From contig NC_005085.1 of the NCBI RefSeq assembly GCF_000007705.1, positions 3,419,752 to 3,483,751 on the forward strand: 64,000 bases of DNA. Direction: 5' to 3'. The position numbers and the translations under genes were made by a program. This DNA comes from Chromobacterium violaceum ATCC 12472 (GTDB lineage: Bacteria; Pseudomonadota; Gammaproteobacteria; Burkholderiales; Chromobacteriaceae). Of this stretch, positions 61,191 through 64,000 are shown piece by piece. Positions within the stretch are counted from its first letter, which is position 1. Each line of letters begins with the position of its first letter. The notes beneath the pieces are model-generated. The model ran no database searches and was not told the DNA's origin. It worked only from the letters and a program-made list of their open reading frames with translations.

Positions 61191-62530
61191 TCCTCGCCGG
61201 CCACCATCATGCCGCCCACCAGCACCGAGCCGATGCGGCGGCCGCCGCGGTCCAGCGTATCGTCGGCGATGGCTTCGATATTGACGAACATGTCGCGCAG
61301 ATTGCCGGCGATGGTGATTTCCTCCACCGGGTAGGCGATCACGCCGTTTTCCACCCAGAAGCCGGCCGCGCCGCGCGAATAGTCGCCGGTGACGGTATTG
61401 ACGCCCTGGCCCAGCAGCTCGGTCACCAGCAGGCCGCTGCCCATGCGCGACAGCACCTCGGCGAAACTCTCGCCGGTGGAATGGACCACCAGGTTGTGCG
61501 CGCCGCCGGCGTTGCCGGTGGTCTGCATGCCCAGCTTGCGCGCAGAGTAGCTGCTGAGGAAGTAGCCCTGCAGCACGCCGCCGTCCACCAGCCGCCGCGC
61601 CTTGGTCGCCACGCCCTCGTTGTCGAAGGCGCTGCTGGCGAGGCCGCGCAGCAGGAACGGGTCTTCGTCTATCGTCACCCGGGACGCCATCACCGGCTTG
61701 CCCAGCGCGTCCAGCAGGAAGGACGACTTGCGGTACAGGTTGCCGCCGCTGATCGCCGCGGCCAGATGCCCGAGCAGCGACATCGCCACCGGCGCTTCGA
61801 ACAGCACCGGGTACTGGCCGGTCTTGACCCGGCGCCCGCCCAGACGGCGCACCGCGCGCTCGCCGGCGATGCGGCCGATCTCCTCCACCGACGCCAGATC
61901 ATCCTGATGGCGGGCGGCGGAGTACCAGTAGTCGCGCTGCATCACGCCATCCTGCTCGGCCACCACGGCGGCCGACAAGCTGTGGCGGCTGCCGGCGAAG
62001 CCGCCGCTGAAACCGTTGCTGTTGGCGTATACGAACTGGTTGGCCTGCACCGACACGCTGGCGCCCTCGGAGTTGCGGATGCGGGCGTCCACCGCGCGCG
62101 CGGCGTCCTCGCAGCGGCGCGCCAGCTCGATCGCCTCTTCCACCGGCAACTGCCAGGGATGGAACAGGTCCAGGTCCGGCAGATCGTCGGCCAGCAGTTG
62201 CGGATCCGCCAGGCCGGCGCAGTCGTCCTCCGCCGTGTAGCGGGCAATGTCCAGCGCGGCCCGCACGGTATCGGACAGCGCCTCGTCAGAGAAATCCGAC
62301 GTGCTGGCATGCCCCTTTTTCTTGCCCAGATAGACGGTGACGCTGACGCCCTTGTCCTGGTTGTACTCTATGGTTTCCACCTCGGACAGGCGCACGCTCA
62401 CGGTCTGGCCGACGCCCTCGGAAACGTCGACCTCGGCCGAGCTGGCGCCCTGCTGGCTCGCCAGCTCGAGCACGCGGCCGGCGATGCCGCCCAGGGTGTC
62501 GGAACTGAAACTGAATGTCTTATCTGCCAT
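61187..62530 (-). CDS. pmbA: Metalloprotease PmbA/TldE
   Basis: 447 aa, family U62. PmbA (TldE) works with TldD to degrade unfolded peptides and to mature microcin B17 and related products. Recognisable segments are EVETIEYNQDKGVSVTVYLG, SDFSDEALSDTVRAALDIAR and GNAGGAHNLVVHSTGESFAE. The HExxxH motif is found in TldD and not expected here. It heads the pmbA-alkB-alkA operon; its start is divergent from yjgA, 83 bases away. The pmbA-yjgA divergent layout is common in proteobacteria. Confidence 0.95.
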   Translation of the reverse strand: MADKTFSFSSDTLGGIAGRVLELASQQGASSAEVDVSEGVGQTVSVRLSEVETIEYNQDKGVSVTVYLGKKKGHASTSDFSDEALSDTVRAALDIARYTAEDDCAGLADPQLLADDLPDLDLFHPWQLPVEEAIELARRCEDAARAVDARIRNSEGASVSVQANQFVYANSNGFSGGFAGSRHSLSAAVVAEQDGVMQRDYWYSAARHQDDLASVEEIGRIAGERAVRRLGGRRVKTGQYPVLFEAPVAMSLLGHLAAAISGGNLYRKSSFLLDALGKPVMASRVTIDEDPFLLRGLASSAFDNEGVATKARRLVDGGVLQGYFLSSYSARKLGMQTTGNAGGAHNLVVHSTGESFAEVLSRMGSGLLVTELLGQGVNTVTGDYSRGAAGFWVENGVIAYPVEEITIAGNLRDMFVNIEAIADDTLDRGGRRIGSVLVGGMMVAGEE

Positions 62531-62613
62531 AGTATCTTTCGGAACAGTGGAAACGGCCGACGGCCTTTTCCGGTATCATACCAGCCTTGAAAACCGAGTG
62601 AGACCTAGCAACG

Positions 62614-63156
62614 ATGACCGATTACCAGAACGACGACGACGGCTTCGTCAGCAAGTCCCAGCGCAAGCGCGACATGGACGCGCTGCAGGATCTGGGCCGC
62701 GAACTGGTCGACCTGTCCAAGGACACGCTGAAGAAGATGCAGCTGCCGGAAGATCTGCTCACCGCCGTACTGGACTATAAACGTTTCACCGCCAACGGCG
62801 CGCTGCGCCGCCAGATGCAGTACATCGGCAAGCTGATGCGCGACGTCGATCCGGAACCGATCCGCGAATACCTGAAAGTGCTGAAGGGCGAGTCGTCCGA
62901 ACACATCGCCTGGCAACACCTGCTGGAACGCTGGCGCGAAAAGCTGATGGCCGACGACAAGGCGCTGTCCGACTTCCTGGCCGCCTTCCCGGAAGGCGAT
63001 CCGCAGCAGCTGCGCACGCTGATGCGCAACGCCCGCAAGGAGCTGCAGGACAACAAACCGCCCAAGGCCTACCGCCAATTGTTCCAGGAAATCAAGGCGC
63101 TGATCCCGGAGCCGGGCAAGCCGCGGCTGTGGCAAAAGGACGAGGACGAAGAATAA
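62614..63156 (+). CDS. yjgA: Ribosome-associated protein YjgA (DarP, DUF615)
   Basis: 180 aa, highly charged and helical. DUF615 signature: KSQRKRDMDALQDLGRELVD followed by LPEDLLTAVLDYKRFTANGALRRQMQYIGKLMR. YjgA/DarP assists late 50S ribosome assembly. The stop overlaps the start of the mogA-type gene (TAATG), so translation is coupled. Confidence 0.94.
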   Translation: MTDYQNDDDGFVSKSQRKRDMDALQDLGRELVDLSKDTLKKMQLPEDLLTAVLDYKRFTANGALRRQMQYIGKLMRDVDPEPIREYLKVLKGESSEHIAWQHLLERWREKLMADDKALSDFLAAFPEGDPQQLRTLMRNARKELQDNKPPKAYRQLFQEIKALIPEPGKPRLWQKDEDEE

Positions 63157-63734
63157 TGCTGAAGATAGGCCTGGTTTCCATTTCCGACCGCGCCAGCCAA
63201 GGCGTGTACGAGGACAAGGGCCTGCCCGCGCTGCGGGAATGGCTGGCGCGCGCGATCGCCACGCCGTTCGAAACCGTCAGCCGGCTGATCCCCGACGAGC
63301 AGCCGGGCATCGAGGCCGCGCTGAAGGCGCTGGTCGACGACGAGGGTTGCCAGCTGGTGCTGACCACCGGCGGCACCGGCCCGGCGCCGCGCGACGTGAC
63401 GCCGGACGCCACGCTGGCGGTGGCCGACCGGGAAATGCCCGGTTTCGGCGAACAGATGCGCCAGATCAGCCTGCGCTTCGTCCCCACCGCCATCCTGTCG
63501 CGCCAGGTCGGCGTGATCCGCAAGCAGAGCCTGATCCTGAACCTGCCCGGCCAGCCCAAGGCGATCCAGGAAACGCTGGAAGGCCTGCGCGGGGCCGACG
63601 GCAAGGTGGAGGTGCCCGGCATCTTCGCCGCCGTGCCCTACTGCCTGGACCTAATCGGCGCGCCCTACATCGAAACCGATGAAGCGGTGGTCAAGGCCTT
63701 CCGGCCCAAGTCCGCCGTCAAGCCGGCGCCATGA
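63156..63734 (+). CDS. mogA: Molybdopterin adenylyltransferase MogA
   Basis: 192 aa from the ATG at 63156, inside the yjgA stop. Motifs: IGLVSISDRASQGVYEDKG at the N-terminus, VLTTGGTGPAPRDVTPDAT (the TGGTG binding loop) and LNLPGQPKAIQETLEGL. MogA activates molybdopterin with ATP before molybdenum insertion. The order yjgA-mogA is usual in betaproteobacteria. The stop overlaps the hydrolase start (ATGA). Confidence 0.95.
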   Translation: MLKIGLVSISDRASQGVYEDKGLPALREWLARAIATPFETVSRLIPDEQPGIEAALKALVDDEGCQLVLTTGGTGPAPRDVTPDATLAVADREMPGFGEQMRQISLRFVPTAILSRQVGVIRKQSLILNLPGQPKAIQETLEGLRGADGKVEVPGIFAAVPYCLDLIGAPYIETDEAVVKAFRPKSAVKPAP

Positions 63735-64000
63735 GCTACCGCGCGCCGCGCTGGCTGCGGGGCGGCCACGCGCAAACCATCTGGCCGGCGCTGGCGGTCA
63801 AGCAGGACGCGCCGTCCTACCGCCGCGAGCTGTGGGATACCCCGGACGGCGCGCGCATCGCGCTGGACTTCGTCGACGGCCAGCCCGGCGCGCCGCTGGT
63901 GGTGCTGTTCCACGGCCTGGAAGGCAGCAGCGCCAGCCATTACGCCAAGGCGCTGATGCAGGCGGTGGCCGCGCGCGGCTGGCACGGCGCGGTGTCGCAC
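63731..64000 (+). CDS. YheT-type alpha/beta hydrolase (N-terminus only)
   Basis: The first 90 codons are in the window and the gene runs off the right edge. The start MSYRAPRWLRGGHAQTIWPA and the LVVLFHGLEGSSASHYAKAL oxyanion-hole segment are typical of the YheT (UPF0017/Hydrolase_4) family, related to EMB8. It is the last gene here in the yjgA-mogA unit, with an ATGA overlap. Catalytic Ser lies outside the window, so activity cannot be judged. Confidence 0.9.
   Translation, partial: MSYRAPRWLRGGHAQTIWPALAVKQDAPSYRRELWDTPDGARIALDFVDGQPGAPLVVLFHGLEGSSASHYAKALMQAVAARGWHGAVSH

Overview
The window is GC-rich, gene-dense betaproteobacterial chromosome and fits Chromobacterium, close to C. violaceum. 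Evidence: the phenylalanine hydroxylase at 41629-42522 has the length and, from memory, almost the sequence of the crystallised C. violaceum enzyme. A CphA-type subclass B2 carbapenemase (14136-14903), otherwise known mainly from Aeromonas and Chromobacterium, points the same way. I see no prophage, insertion sequence, integrase or CRISPR array. Species assignment is inference from remembered sequences, not from a search.

Layout. 1-5294 (minus) is a flagellar block: CheB methylesterase, a FleR-like sigma54 activator, fliE, fliF, fliG and the first codons of fliH. A low-molecular-weight tyrosine phosphatase lies just upstream. An AT-rich gap then leads to a small mannose-binding (GNA-type) lectin. 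6872-14133 holds a LysR/transporter divergent pair and then a sigma54 module. In that module an AAA+ activator with a TPR tail heads a minus-strand operon with a DUF917 (S-methylthiohydantoin desulfurase family) gene and an Asp/Glu/hydantoin racemase. The divergent side carries paired dyads, a -24/-12 promoter and a gene of unknown function. 14136-24468 is mixed: B2 metallo-beta-lactamase, uvrB, a PBP7-type peptidase, regulators, a YidD-like protein and a PEBP protein.

24458-28765 (minus) is a thiamine uptake operon (thiB, an acetyltransferase, thiP, thiQ) under a TPP riboswitch, with a hairpin that would mask the thiB Shine-Dalgarno. 28857-33896 has a DUF1800/DUF1501 secretion-type pair, a periplasmic binding protein, a tail-anchored protein of unknown function and a MarR-like regulator. 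34039-38685 is a complete 5-oxoproline operon: pxpB, pxpC, pxpA, DUF969 and DUF979 transporter subunits, and pyroglutamyl peptidase. 38765-41402 looks like the eroded remains of an exopolysaccharide cluster: an intact manC between a glycosyltransferase/MurJ chimera and a WcaJ-type gene that has lost internal sequence.

41629-52858 carries phhA with a divergent Lrp-type regulator, cysteine dioxygenase, FadL, two cyclophilins, lpxH, a TonB-dependent receptor, tilS and accA. 53071-54182 is a tandem array of twelve tRNA genes (4 Val-UAC, 6 Asp-GUC, 2 Val-CAC). 54346-64000 has a LysM/FecR protein with a CHASE2 diguanylate cyclase, dsbB, a patatin, the alkylation-repair operon pmbA-alkB-alkA, yjgA, mogA and the start of a YheT-type hydrolase.

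The strongest candidates for something little described are the divergent sigma54 module at 10819-14133 and the decayed polysaccharide locus at 38765-41402. The Val-CAC tRNA with an extra D-stem base is also notable.
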